From assembly GCA_907165135.1 (NCBI GenBank), contig OU015569.1:10726501-10790500 (forward strand): a DNA stretch of 64,000 bases, in the 5' to 3' direction. This document shows, piece after piece, positions 1 to 11,011 of this stretch. Positions within the stretch are counted from its first letter, which is position 1. Every line of letters starts with the position of its first letter. Origin of the DNA: Oikopleura dioica. Taxonomy: Eukaryota; Chordata; Appendicularia; Copelata; Oikopleuridae. The notes below the pieces were generated by a model. That model was given only the letters and a program-made list of their open reading frames with translations. It was not told the origin of the DNA and did no database searches. The translations under genes and the position numbers were made by a program.

Positions 1-1
1 T

Positions 2-1197
2 CTTACCGGATTTGGCTACGATTTCACTGGAATAGCGGGTAACTCGCAGATCTACCGCTGCAGCTGGATCATCTCGGCCTCAAGTGACACTCGTTTTGTT
101 GACATGAGGACCCTTTCTCTCGATGTTCCCGGCTCTAGCGATTCAAGATGTGCGGATGGATATGTCGAGTACCGCGATGTCGGACTTTCCTCCCAATATG
201 GCCAAGTGCTGCGATACTGTAATGCCGATGGAGGCACTGTGCCACCCGAGTTCTTTTCGCTCTCCGAAACAATGTCCATCACTTTGAGAAACGCGAGGAA
301 CCAAAATTCTTCCTTCACCGCTCAATTCTCAGATGCCGACTGCTCACGAACCTACACCGCAATGAACGGACGCATCTTTTCCGCCGGATGGCCTCACCAC
401 TACGCGCAATATTTGAACTGCCAGATCAGGATTCAAGTGCCAGAAGGAAACAAGATTCAATTGTACTTCAACGAATTCGACGTCGAAGATGCTGAGGACT
501 GCAATATGGACACGTGTGACCACCTAGATGTCTAGTAAGACTTTTTTAGTGCTCCAAAAGTAAACTCAACATTTCAGCAATTCCACGACTATCCAGTCTA
601 ACAACTTCATCGGTCGCTACCACGGCAATCGCTTACCCTCTCCAATCTTCCCCAACACGAACAACGTTCTCCTCCACTTCGTCTCTGATCAGCTCGTTTC
701 TGGACGCGGTTTCGATATTTCTTACGCGGCCAATATCCAGGGCTGCGGTGGAAACCTTACAGGCACTCATGGCAACGTCTATTTGACTGGCTATCCAACT
801 GATCCGTATCCAGCGAACCAGGTCTGCATCTGGCACATTACAGTTCCGCAGAACAGACAGGTCACGATTCACTTTAGAAATATCAACGTCAGGTAGCGAC
901 CAAATCGAATACTCGCGAAATATACATATTTCTTCCCAGGTACAACATCGAGAGCAACTCTTGCTACAATGACTACGTCGCCGCCTACGAAGGAATCACA
1001 GACACTGGCCCTTGGCTACGCGCTTACTGTGGGAGAGGAAGTGTCTCCGATGTTTCAGGTAATGATAAAAACTGAAAGCTGACAACTCCATGTTTCTAGC
1101 TCAATCAAATCAAATGACGCTGGTCTGGCGCGCCGGGGACTCATCGGACTCAGATCGAGCTGGCTTTACGGGTTGGTGGATCGAGTGGGAGTCTTAG
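2..1197 (+). CDS. Multi-CUB-domain extracellular protein, 3' part
   Basis: Exons 2-534, 578-892, 940-1058 and 1100-1197 join in frame through three short GT-AG introns and end at TAG. The reading frame is already open at the window edge, so the 5' part is missing. The product shows the end of one CUB domain, a complete one and a C-terminal one. The CUB pattern is visible as paired cysteines and aromatic strands, for example the segment with GRIFSAGWP..Y, then GNVYLTGYPTDPYPANQVCIW, and a last block with CYNDYVAAYEG and YCGRG. CUB domains are extracellular beta-sandwich modules that bind protein or carbohydrate, often with calcium. The chain ends a few residues after the last CUB domain with no transmembrane segment, so this end looks secreted. 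The exact protein (cubilin-like, protease-associated or other) cannot be decided from this end alone. Confidence 0.85.
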
Positions 1198-1245
1198 TTT
1201 TAGTATTCACTGTAGTACTGACCCTATTGTACATTTTGTCCTTGC

Positions 1246-1251
1246 AATAAA
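1246..1251 (+). terminator. Poly(A) signal of the CUB gene
   Basis: AATAAA lies 48 bases after the stop codon, a normal spacing for these short 3' UTRs. Confidence 0.6.
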
Positions 1252-2752
1252 TACGCCTAAGTGTAAGCTTGAAGATGAAAACTTTATTTAAAAAAAAATG
1301 ATAATTCTTCGAACAGGGCATCGAAATATTCAATTGAAAGGATGATTTTTTCTTCATCTAAACAGAAATAGTTATATCCAGCGACACTCACCTTAGGCGA
1401 TGATATCATTGGGCACGTCAGGAAAATCGGAAATGGACATGGCTATTGAATCGCGCTGCGTTTTCTGCTTTGAGGATCTTTTTCAAACAAGGAATCTGAA
1501 TATCGAATACGCGAGGGGAGAGAGAGAGAAAAGGGAAATTGGTTATCACGCCCTTCTTTAAATTCCAGCGGTCTCAACTTCTGGACTTAAAAAGCGCGTC
1601 TCCTTGCTGATAAGCATTGGAACTTTTGCGAATCTGGGAGTAAGGAAAAATTGCATTTAGGAGGAAATCCTTTAGATCGTGATAATAGCATTTTTATTCG
1701 CTATAATTGAGTGACTACGGTACTTGTAAAAGGGCCGGTTTGTTTAGATTTCTAAAAATTCGCTAAATTCAAATGAGCTTCGTCTTAGCGCGTTCACCTC
1801 CGTTTCCACAAAATCTAAATGCGTTACACATATAGCTGGCTGTTTTGAAAAGGTGCAAATATTGATAAACTCACATCGCGAATATAATTGTGAAAAAAAG
1901 TTAATTGGAGCGCTGGGCGGATCTCAAGTCGCTTAAAAATTCACAAATTCAAGGAGTAAAAAATGTCTCTCGACGAAGCTAGAATGCGCGAACTCAAAGA
2001 AAAATGGAAATAGCTGAGTTTAGAAAAAGTTTAGCGACCGCGAAATTCGCATTTTGTGCGTTCACCACTCCGCCAAAGAAATGTTTGCGCCGGAAATGCG
2101 CCTGTGTTCGAGGCGGAGCAACTTGCTCGGTGCTCATCAGAGTATGCGAAATTTAAATTTCCGAAGTCTTCCGACGTAGAGTTACTGTATCACCTTCGAG
2201 TCAAAAGATCAGGAGTGAGCTCAGTACTCAATCAAAAAAAGGAGCTCTTATAATTCAGATTTTCTTGATAAAGGTCGCCCGATTCCACCCTCGATTATTA
2301 TCATCATAAATCAACTTGGGCTAGCGGGGTTAGCGCTCTTCCATCCGAAAATAATAGGGACAGATTTTAGAAAGCCTCTCTTGCGATTACTACAAATAAT
2401 CGCACCCTACTCACTCTATTTACGTTAATTCTGGTTCCTGTTTTAACATCGATAACTGTGTATGTTTGAAAGACCCCTTCCTTCTTTCTTTTGTTGCTTC
2501 GCCCGGTCACTTTCGAGAAGGCGCGCTTGGCAGAGGCTTTCAGACTGAATCGGCTTTTTCGAATGGGCGTTTTTGGCAGTTCGGGAAAGGGTTCCAGTCC
2601 AGCATCTTAGCAGCTACTGTTAGTACTACTGTAGACGCGAACCGGTTAGTTTACCTAATACTTCGAAGCTCAGTTCTTTGACCGCTCTGCTAAATTCTAA
2701 AGTCGCTTCATCGAACTGCTCTGAACATTTTTTGAAGCAACGAATTTCCATC
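1252..2752. other. Mostly non-coding interval
   Basis: No gene can be supported here. On the minus strand, a donor-like site (AAG then GTGAGT, near 1392) followed about 40 bases on by a TTTAG acceptor and an AATAAA resembles the last intron and 3' end of a short minus-strand gene, but the upstream exons cannot be read. At 1963 on the plus strand a 16-codon reading frame starts MSLDEARMREL and then stops; it may be a decayed exon. Confidence 0.3.
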
Positions 2753-2995
2753 TCATGGACTACCTGATTCTCCCGACGACGATCTCTTCTTGCTTCTCAT
2801 TTGCTCTCTCTCTTTCAATCTTTCGCGCTTGAAATTTTCAAAATCCAAAATCAACTCGCTTCTTTCTCTTTCTGTCCCTATCTTCGTGAGTTGTTCTACG
2901 TTTATCAAACTATCCAGAGCCGGAGCTTTTCGCACCAGAAGATTTTCTACTAAAGCGTTCCTATCAGCCCGATTCCGAGTATCGGAGCGGTGGCG
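2753..2995 (-). pseudogene. Candidate terminal exon or gene remnant, charged protein
   Basis: From a possible acceptor (CCTAG, just above 2995) the minus strand is open for about 80 codons to a stop. The product looks like a real charged C-terminus: a stretch with ADRNALVENLLVRKAPALDS, then a Glu/Arg-rich helix (ERERSELILDFENFKRERLK) and a tail with SKKRSSSGESGSP. No start codon or upstream exon could be joined in frame, so it is either the last exon of an unresolved gene or a remnant. Family not recognised. Confidence 0.3.
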
Positions 2996-3623
2996 CTAGG
3001 AGCCGAGGTCGCTGCTGATTCCTTTTGCGCGCTAAACTTTCACGATCTATATTGTCACGTGGTTATTTCAAACAAGAATGAAATATATTTAGACTCCTAA
3101 TCTAAAGATTGTAAATTATCAATGAATGTATTGAAAATATTGGAAGAAGAATACATGGATTTCATTTGATGAAAAATTGCTAAAGGGTGTCAACAACGAT
3201 AAATAAATTCTCAACTTTACCTTCAAACACATTTCGTAGTTGGCATACTACTGTGAGTTTTCACGAGAAATGCTGTGGAATATGGAAAAGATTCTATTGG
3301 ACTTTCGAAATCAAGTGCCCATTTCTGGCGTCCGAGAACTTGACAATCTAAGTAGGGATTTGGATATCTCCTATTTTGATTCTCAAAATAACAAATTACG
3401 ACAGGCAAAGAGACTTCCTTTGTGATGACAACAAGATAAAAATCGAACACGTCAGTCAAAAGATTTCATTTCGGTCAGTTTTAATAAGGGCACCTCATGT
3501 GCTAAAAGTGATTGTGGTTGTTTGAGGGATCAAACGATTATACGGTAGACCTGCACGGAGAAAACTTATATTACATTACACATATGTTTGTTTATTGGGT
3601 TTTTACAGAGGAAAGTTTCTTTT

Positions 3624-4983
3624 TTATAGAAGGAAGAGCGAGATAACGAGAGCGACGGCAAAAGCGATGCTTGGATTCGCTGCGCTAGAGTCTGCGTTTT
3701 GAGTCGTAGTTGTAGTCGTTGTCGTAGTTGTTGTTGAGGTAGTTGTTGTCGTCTTAGCAGTTGATGCGCTGGAGTTGGAAGTCGTAGTTGTTTCTTTAGT
3801 GGTCGCTGTTGTGGCTGTCGATGATTTCGTTGTCGAATCTTCTTCACGAGCGAGGTTTTCTTCGATGAATTCTTGAGCTTGCTGCTGCTCTGCTTTTTGA
3901 GCAACGAATTGTTTAACCATCGATTCTCCGTGCACAAGTTTAATGCCTAGAAAATTTGATAATTGCTGTTATCCAACATACGCTTTCTAAAGTCACAACA
4001 ATGCAGCACCGAAGAGCAGTGCCCCTTATTATCTTTAAATTTTTATTTTGATCGGTTTTATCGCTCCCCCGCTAGTTTAATTCTTCCGAAGATAAGCATC
4101 AGAACCCTTGGTTCTTTGGGTAGCCTAAACTTTAGAAACTTCCCAGTAAATAGTATTTTGGAAGCAAAAAGCGTTAATTACCATCGGGTAGAAGAGGTGC
4201 TGAGCCAAACGCAACAGGTGGCTTCCATGCTTCTTGTTTCGGCTGTGGCTGTGCTGGCGGTTGAAACTGGTCCATCATGCTTTGCCCGTGAACGAGCGAA
4301 ATACCTTCTGGCAGTGGAGGAGGTTTTCCAAATGCAACTGGTGGTTTCCACGATGATTCCTCTGATGCCGTGTCCACAGAATCTAATTTCGGGAACTGGC
4401 GTTGCATCGACTCGCCGTGCGTCAGTTGAATTCCTTCCGGAAGTGGAGTTTCTCGTCCAAAAGCAACTGGCGGCTTCCATTTGCTCTCGGTTTCTGGCTG
4501 AGGCTTTGGTTGAAACTGCTCCATCATCGATTGCCCGTGAACGAGCTTGATGCCGTCTGGAAGCAGTGGAGCCTCGCCAAAAGCAATTGGTGGTATCCAT
4601 TTTTCCTGAATTGGTTTCGCTGTTCTCATAGACTCACCGTGGACAAGGTTAACCCCATCGGGGAGGGGTGTTTCTCGACCAAATGCGACCGGAGGAGTCC
4701 AACCGGACGGACGCCCAGAAGTACCCTGCTGCGTTCGCTGATAGAAGCCACGCATACTTTGACCTGGGAGAAGCTTGACTCCTTCTGGCAGCGGAGTTTG
4801 TCTACCAAAAGCAACTGGAGGTTTCCACCCATCTTTATTTGCATTCTGGAACCGAGGAGCCATCGACTCTCCGTGGACGAGTTTCACGCCATTTGGTAAT
4901 GGAGTCTCACTTCCAAAAGCCACAGCGCCTTGCCAATCTCTTCCATTGTTCTTTTGACTGTTATGCAACTTGGCTTCAGATCC
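3624..4983 (-). CDS. Tandem-repeat, Thr-rich, probably GPI-anchored surface protein
   Basis: The main exon (4983 down to 4182) and last exon (3946 down to 3624) are joined by a 235-base GT-AG intron that splits the last repeat. Seven repeats of about 26 conserved residues, separated by variable linkers, follow the pattern W-[KT]-PPVAFG-x3-PLP-[DEN]-G-[VI]-x-L-[VT]-[HP]-G-[EQ]-SM. After the repeats come a Gln/Glu-rich helix, a run rich in threonine and serine (likely O-glycosylated), then small residues and a short hydrophobic tail ending SLFLL at the stop. That layout is typical of a GPI-anchor signal. The 5' end is unresolved: an in-frame stop lies at 4984-4986, so an upstream exon carrying the start and, presumably, a signal peptide must be spliced in. 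I do not recognise the repeat. Confidence 0.7.
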
Positions 4984-4986
4984 TTA

Positions 4987-7011
4987 AGAGCCTCCCTTTT
5001 TAGATAACTACGTACTGTGGAATGAATTCCTTCTTATCTCCGCCTTCCCCACCGCGTCGGGCAAGCTTTTCCGATGACCCCAGAAGTCTAAGACCTCACT
5101 TCTAATTGTATCTTTACACCGTTCTGTCTCGAGCAGATACAGCTCGTTTTGATTTCAAAGAAAGGTGAAAACGTGTACAAGTAATCGTGTCAACTACATC
5201 TGGCACGAAGTTTCGACCGAATTAAGTTTTTTCTCTGAGCTGATTAGAAACTTGGACGGGCTGAAAATCCGACCACAGCAATAGCAGCTTCTTGCGGAGA
5301 AAATGTATTTGTAAATATTTCATTTTTGTTCATGGAGTCAAAGAGGGTGCGTTCTCTTTTTAGGCTACAGTAGTTTCTCTCTCTCTGTATTTCGAAAACA
5401 TAACAGTTGATTGGCGGGCAGGGCAGATGCAATGGTGAAAAGTCCGCTCAACTTCATCGCTCAGTCGGACAGGAATCGTGAAAATAACGCTTCTTGGGTT
5501 GAACTCATCGTATTTATGGAGGAGACTTGCGCGCTAGAAACGTGCCTATTGGCTAATGGGAGTTGGTGGAGGAGGTGCACGTTGCGTCAGGCTCTCAGAA
5601 GTGACGCTCATAGTACCCAGAATTAATCCAATTTTATGTTTATTCTGCATAAATCAGTTTTAACGCGAAAGCCGTCGCAACTTCTAAAAGCAGCGAATAT
5701 ATAATAAGCTGGAAGTAAATTCAATGATGTTTATGGCAGATTTCTTGTTGTTTAGAGCGCGTTTCGTTTTTATCGGGATTGACTTCCTGGAGTGTCACTA
5801 TCCTCACGTGCCACTGACAAGCTCTCCGAAAGGATTATCCCTTATTCTAGGGATACAGTACCTTTGTGGAGATAGCTTATTATCACAGGAGATAAAAACA
5901 GACTCGAATTGGATCATTTTTATCAGCGAACATGAGTTCAAAGGAGGATACAGCTACTAATAGATTTCTTTTAGTTAGAATCCAGGATCAATTAAAGGAC
6001 GACCTTTATAAGCCAGCCAAGTAGTGGTCGCTTCTACCGTTGCAAAAGACAATCTCAAGAGGTTTCCCGCGGTTCGTTTCAATTTCCAACGTGCTGCCGC
6101 CCGCCACAAGGCCTAATGGACAAGCAGAGTAGTCAGAGGGACATGCCGCACTACTGACCTAAAAACAACCAGGTTTCATGTGGCGCCCGACGAAAATACA
6201 CGAAATAAATTATTTCTAATGACACTCTTCTTTTTCGTAGAATCAGAATCCAGGTCGAATGAACCAGTCTTTCCTGCATAAAATTATCATTGTGACACCC
6301 TTATTCTATTTCATCAACGGAAAGTTAGATCCTTCTTTCTCTCAAAAGGATGTTTATTCAATAATAAGTACAGTAACCTGCTCATGTAGGTATCACAGTC
6401 GGTGCGAATGAATGAAAGCGTGCTCTTACGCAGCCAGAACTGCCTATCCATCATCGTAAAATTCCAACACAATGTTGGACGCGTAAGAGAAGCAGCAATT
6501 TTCAAGCTACTTTCCTTTAGCCCCCTTTTAATTCCCTAGCGGTCGCCCTTTTTTAAGTCGGGTTGTACAGGTAAAGAAAACTGTTTTCGCGGTCGAAAGT
6601 GGAGAATAAAAAAAAACGTGCGTTGGTAATTTCGAACATGGAATAAAAAATGTTTCTTGGTAAAATATTTGAATGGCCGAAAAAAGTCTGCAGTGCAAAA
6701 GTACAACGAAACAACAAACTAAAACGTGAAGGCGAGAGAGCGAGTAACAAGTCTGGCGTTTAGAGTGATTTTATGTTGAGAGCGCGAAATCGCCCTTTTC
6801 GTGAAAATCGGTGACGCACTGGAGTAAAGGTTTCCCTTTCTCAGCCCGGGCTCAGCGGCGAAATCACTTTTTGTGCACTCGCGATTCTAGCTCATCCACG
6901 TTCAGATCAAAGAATTTCATTTTTGATTTTTTATTACAGGATAATTGCTGTAAATAATAAATTAAGGGAGTGGCAGATAAAAGTGCGCGCGCTTATTTCA
7001 GCGAAAAACGA
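4987..7011. other. Intergenic, no gene supported
   Basis: Only short random reading frames on both strands. The missing first exon of the repeat protein that ends at 3624 probably lies in the left part, but none could be identified. Confidence 0.4.
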
Positions 7012-7697
7012 TCATTCGTCATCTGGCAGCAAATGAAGCTCCACATCCCATCGTCCAACTGCGCCTCCTTTCCACGATGAGTGAGAGGCAGTCTGGACGA
7101 TGCCATTCCGTTCATACATCGGAGTAGACTTGTATGTCTTCACCTCGAAGTCTTCGATCTCTTCGTTGTCGTAGACGGTTATTGTCGCCGTAAAAGTGAA
7201 GGGCTTTTTGTCTGGACGCTGCATCTCGAAACTCCAGACCGTCGGGACGAGCGGGTAGTTGGACCGGATGTCGACTTGGTAATCTCCCGCGCCTTCGACA
7301 AATTATGTGATCCTGTAATGACGTGACTGTAGTACCTGTGAGGATGCAGTTGTACGCCTCTAATTTTACGTTGAATCTGGTAATCCTCGGATTCCTTTGA
7401 ATTTCTCGGAGAAGCAGTTTCACATGTTCATAAGAATGCGTTTTCGATTTGTAGTACCAGACGCTCTTGTCTTTTCCTAAATCAAGAAAGAGTACCTTTT
7501 TTCGATTTTTTAATTTGCTTACTTTCAAGCGGTTTCACCCAGTATCGCCTGTCGAGATTGTCCGGCTGTCTCTCCGTAAACAGCCCGATCATGTCTTCCA
7601 CCTCGCTTCGTTTGAAGGCCTGCGAAAGATTGCACAGTTCCATGTAAGCTTCTGACTCTTCGCTCAAAGAGCTACTCGAGCGTTCGCCTTCTGACAT
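7012..7697 (-). CDS. Uncharacterised protein of about 190 residues
   Basis: Three exons join in frame: 7697 down to about 7525, then about 7479 to 7337, then about 7292 to 7012. Introns are 43-46 bases with GT-AG ends. The product begins MSEGERSSSSLSEESEAYME, continues with a region containing FTERQPDNLDRRYWVKP and HSYEHVKLLLREIQRNP, and ends with a beta-rich segment (YQVDIRSNYPLVPTVWSFEM, FTFTATITVYDN) and an acidic tail LLPDDE. No signal peptide or membrane segment is seen, so a soluble intracellular protein is likely. The repeated beta-strand pattern suggests a beta-sandwich, but I cannot name the family. Confidence 0.75.
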
Positions 7698-10598
7698 CTT
7701 CCTATTCCACCAATCTTCAAATCAAAGACAATCAAACAGAGTTCTTCGTTTCTTGTATAGGAAAAGGAGCTAATTAAAGAAAGACGCGAGAAGATATGAT
7801 TGAGCTTAGTGGTTAACTAGAAACTGTTTAATAGAAAGCGGAATGAAAGAAAACCAGACCAAACTGAAAAATAGCCAAAAATGGACGAGAAAGACGATTC
7901 AAAATCGGAATTTCAAGGAGGATTCGATACGTCGACATGTGCTTGTAATGGCATGAAAAGGGCGACGAGTTACTGTCTGGAACGCGTGCGAGTTTAGCCT
8001 TGTGATTGGCCGAGCGGCATAGAGCGCATAGATGAGCGCCCAAAACACGTCCGACGAGACAATAAAAGTGACCCGTTAGCGAGCCGAGTTGACCTCAACT
8101 TGAGTTGAAAAAATCGTGAAATTTCAAATTATCTTCATAATCGGCGATCGAAATCCACTCGAAGGACGAAGATCTCCGACTTTGACTAGGCACATCCGAA
8201 CAACATAATAGAATTGGAAATATCGCCTAAGAAATAGAAGCTTTATTAATTTCAAGAGAAAAACGCTGAAGCAGAAAAAAAGAAAGAAAAACGAAAAGAA
8301 CAGTTGAGGAAAAAAGAAGCTTGAAAACGAAGAAAATAGCATGGCTACACCTGCTGAGGTCGAGGAAAGAGTCGAAAATAACTTTTTTTACGGGAAAAAT
8401 GAGTAATTATCAGAAAACGAATATTGAAAATATATTCAGCAGTTTTTCAAGTTGAAAATTATCATGATAGGAGTTGAAATATATTGATATATCCAGTGGT
8501 TACGGTTTTTACAAAGAATGTTTTTTTGCATAAAAGAAAACGAAAAATATTAACAAAGAAAATCATTTTTTTTTTCGAGAAAAATAGACGAAAACGCACA
8601 GCTTTTTGAGAAGGTTTCTAGAATATCATAACCGGTTCGAGGTAAAAAATAAAAGCTAACCGGTTAGGAAATCTGGCATTTTTTTCAGTGGCAAGAAAGG
8701 TTCAATGACGACATTCGATGCCGAATCTACTTTTAGGGTTCTCTCGCCAAAGGATAGGAATCGTAATGGGTTATCTCTAGATTTAAAAAAAAATCTCGAA
8801 AAGGCCATTTTCTCGTCGCTTGAGAGTTTTTGCAGAAGAAGAAACGGGAACTCGCTAGAAGTTTTGAACAAAAAGCAGCTTCTACCGAATAAACCATTTT
8901 CTTCAACTGCGATTACTCGGATTTTCTAGTCTAGAGGTGATTTTTTTCTCTTTGGACGATTTTGCGAAAATGTCCAACTTGGACCTTGGCTTACCTCAGC
9001 AGCTTGTTTCTTTCTGCTAGGATAACCCAAGCGGCCCTTCTTGGACATTCGCTTATACTAAAAGCAGCACGTAGTAGCTTGAATTTCCAATTTTCGGAAT
9101 TTCCGAATTCAATACTGAGTCGAATCTTTCCGAACATTTTCCATTTCAAACATGAGCTCTAGAAAAGAAATGATATTTGATGTAGACAGATTTAGGATAA
9201 GAAGTTTTTCTTTACAGAATCAAAAGATTTGAAAAATTGACGGAAAGAAATAGTTACAGTAAGATAGAATTTCTTTCTCCATCGTAGTATTTGCTGGATT
9301 GGACTGTGAATGTGCTATGATGCCGGATTTTAGTCATTTTTCCACTAAAAGTCGGCCCACTTTGCATTCACAGCCAGTAATCCGCATAGTCAGGAGAGTA
9401 AAGACATTGTAGTCCCTCTCTTTATCTCTAACAGTAGAGGGTCAGATGAGGGTTTTGGTTGGGTTCGGGTGGAGGAGTCTAGTCGTTTTTGCCGGATCCT
9501 TCTCGTTCTCCTTACGCCGCCTTAGACGAAAATTTTAGAAGAAAGAGTCTCCTCTAAGGCAGTTTGTGAAGACTGGAAGAATCCGCTCTATAGTTTATAG
9601 AACTCTAGTGGGAGGAGATGGTTCTCTATTCTTGAGTCGGTTTTTTGCGTCGCCCAAGACGGCTATTTGTGTTACCTCAGCAGTTTCTCCATTTGTACAC
9701 TGCTCTGGTAGCACTAAAACCGTCACGGACAAAATGCAATAGCTCAGGGAAAATTCACTTCTTCCATTATCTCTGGTTTCGTTTCGTGGAGTTGGCAGAT
9801 GAGTTAGTAGCCAGAAAAAAACAACCAACTCGTTTTTAACGACGTTGGATGTCTTTCGAAAGCTACCGTCGTACCCGCGACAGTACTGTCGACAACACTG
9901 TAATACCAATAGAAGTGTGGGGCCGGGATCATCGGGAAGGAAAAAGTGCAATCTAGCATTCATTACAGTCATTTAAAAATGACAGGCTAGTTTAGCCATG
10001 TTCTCTTCCTCGTTTTCCAAACCAAATCGCGAAATTTTCTCTTGTTTGCTCTGTAGTACTTTATTTCGTCCACATTTAATGACTGTAGTTGAGGCTTATT
10101 ATCGAAAAATTAAGAAAAAATTAAAAATTATGATAATTAAAAAAATTATAAATGGTAAACATGTGCGGGCGGATGTGTGGCGTTCTGAATCGGTAGAATT
10201 CGGGAGTTTTCGAGCCATTCTATTGGCTCAAAAACTTATGTCCCCTTCTGACCAATGCCCCATCATTCCTCGTTATGTCATTTACCCATTTTTACTACGA
10301 CTCAGAGAGGAGGGAATTCTGGGAAGTTGAGAATAAGTCGCGACTTTTACTTTTTATAAGACGGACTTAATCTTATACACTAGAATTTCTCCCCATTTTT
10401 TTTATTCCTAGTCGCCCTCGAAGCAGTTAGTATTGATGTACAGACAGAAAACGAATCAAAGTCTACGGAATTACAAACTAGCTACGAGGTCACTAGAATA
10501 CTCGACTTTCTCCTCATTCTTCGAAATCCAGAGCTCTAGAATTTTCTCCTTGTCCGTTTAATTTCTGAAATTTTTTCCAACTTGGTTTTTTCGCTAGA
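7698..10598. other. Gene-poor interval
   Basis: About 2.9 kb, AT-rich, with only short reading frames lacking family features. A hairpin-forming repeat lies at 9304-9373. A 21-codon frame at 8341 (MATPAEVEERVENNFFY) starts with a good ATG but ends at once. A 110-codon frame at 9998-10330 has no recognisable features. Confidence 0.4.
9304..9373. repeat. Imperfect inverted repeat / hairpin
   Basis: The outer arms CTGTGAATG and CATTCACAG are perfect complements. A second paired block (GCCG..TTTTAGT against ACTAAAA..CGGC) surrounds a loop of about 10 bases. The middle has an internal loop. The size fits a pre-miRNA-like hairpin or a tiny foldback element. Confidence 0.5.
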
Positions 10599-10895
10599 AT
10601 GTGGCACAACGACAGCTGGTCTTCCAGTACGGATGACCATTATCACAAAAATCGGCGTAATTATCACCAAGGCTATCGGAGAAAGCCAAAAAAGTCGTTT
10701 CGGACGCCGAGGCTATTCAATCTCGCCACGCTCGCGCGGGTCAATCCAAGAAGGAAAGACGCCTGGGAGCTTCTTCTTCCCGCTGAAGCCCCTCCTTATC
10801 AGGGCATTGAAAAGCCTTTGCCTATGCCTCCAAGGAAAAAACTGGGCAAGAAGTATAAGAAGGCGATTGAGGTGATTAACGAAGCCCCTTACTAA
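10599..10895 (+). CDS. Small basic protein with an LPxPP motif, upstream partner of DCP1
   Basis: A single exon of 98 codons from ATG to TAA. The product has a His/Asn/Arg-rich start (MWHNDSWSSSTDDHYHKNRR), a basic middle, an acidic-hydrophobic patch (WELLLPAEAPPYQG), then EKPLPMPPRKKLG and a basic C-terminus. It is followed after about 80 bases by a TTTCAG acceptor and the DCP1 gene on the same strand, so the two probably form an operon. The proline motif resembles the LPxPP sequence by which PNRC/Edc1-type coactivators bind the EVH1 domain of DCP1. A decapping cofactor is therefore an attractive guess, based only on that short motif and the neighbour. Overall family similarity is not visible. 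Confidence 0.65.
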   Translation: MWHNDSWSSSTDDHYHKNRRNYHQGYRRKPKKSFRTPRLFNLATLARVNPRRKDAWELLLPAEAPPYQGIEKPLPMPPRKKLGKKYKKAIEVINEAPY

Positions 10896-10967
10896 TTTAA
10901 AAATACAATTGGTAATTCTTAAATCGTGCTCAGAAGAGCACCGTGTTGGGACTCAGCCGAGCCGTCC

Positions 10968-10975
10968 CATTTCAG
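10968..10975 (+). promoter_or_regulatory. Candidate spliced-leader acceptor before DCP1
   Basis: CATTTCAG between the stop of the small basic gene (10895) and the first DCP1 ATG (11012), with no upstream in-frame exon to join. It fits an operon-internal trans-splice site. Confidence 0.45.
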
Positions 10976-11011
10976 GATAACCCATTGTATATTTCCATTT
11001 ATCAAGCATCA

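Noticed and set aside
4402-4899. Plus-strand frame opposite the repeat protein
   Set aside because: It only mirrors the repeat periodicity of the minus-strand gene.
9595-9972. Minus-strand frame of 125 codons
   Set aside because: No family features, no splice context, and mixed composition; likely chance.
9998-10330. Plus-strand frame of 110 codons
   Set aside because: AT-driven Lys/Ile run and no recognisable domain or promoter.
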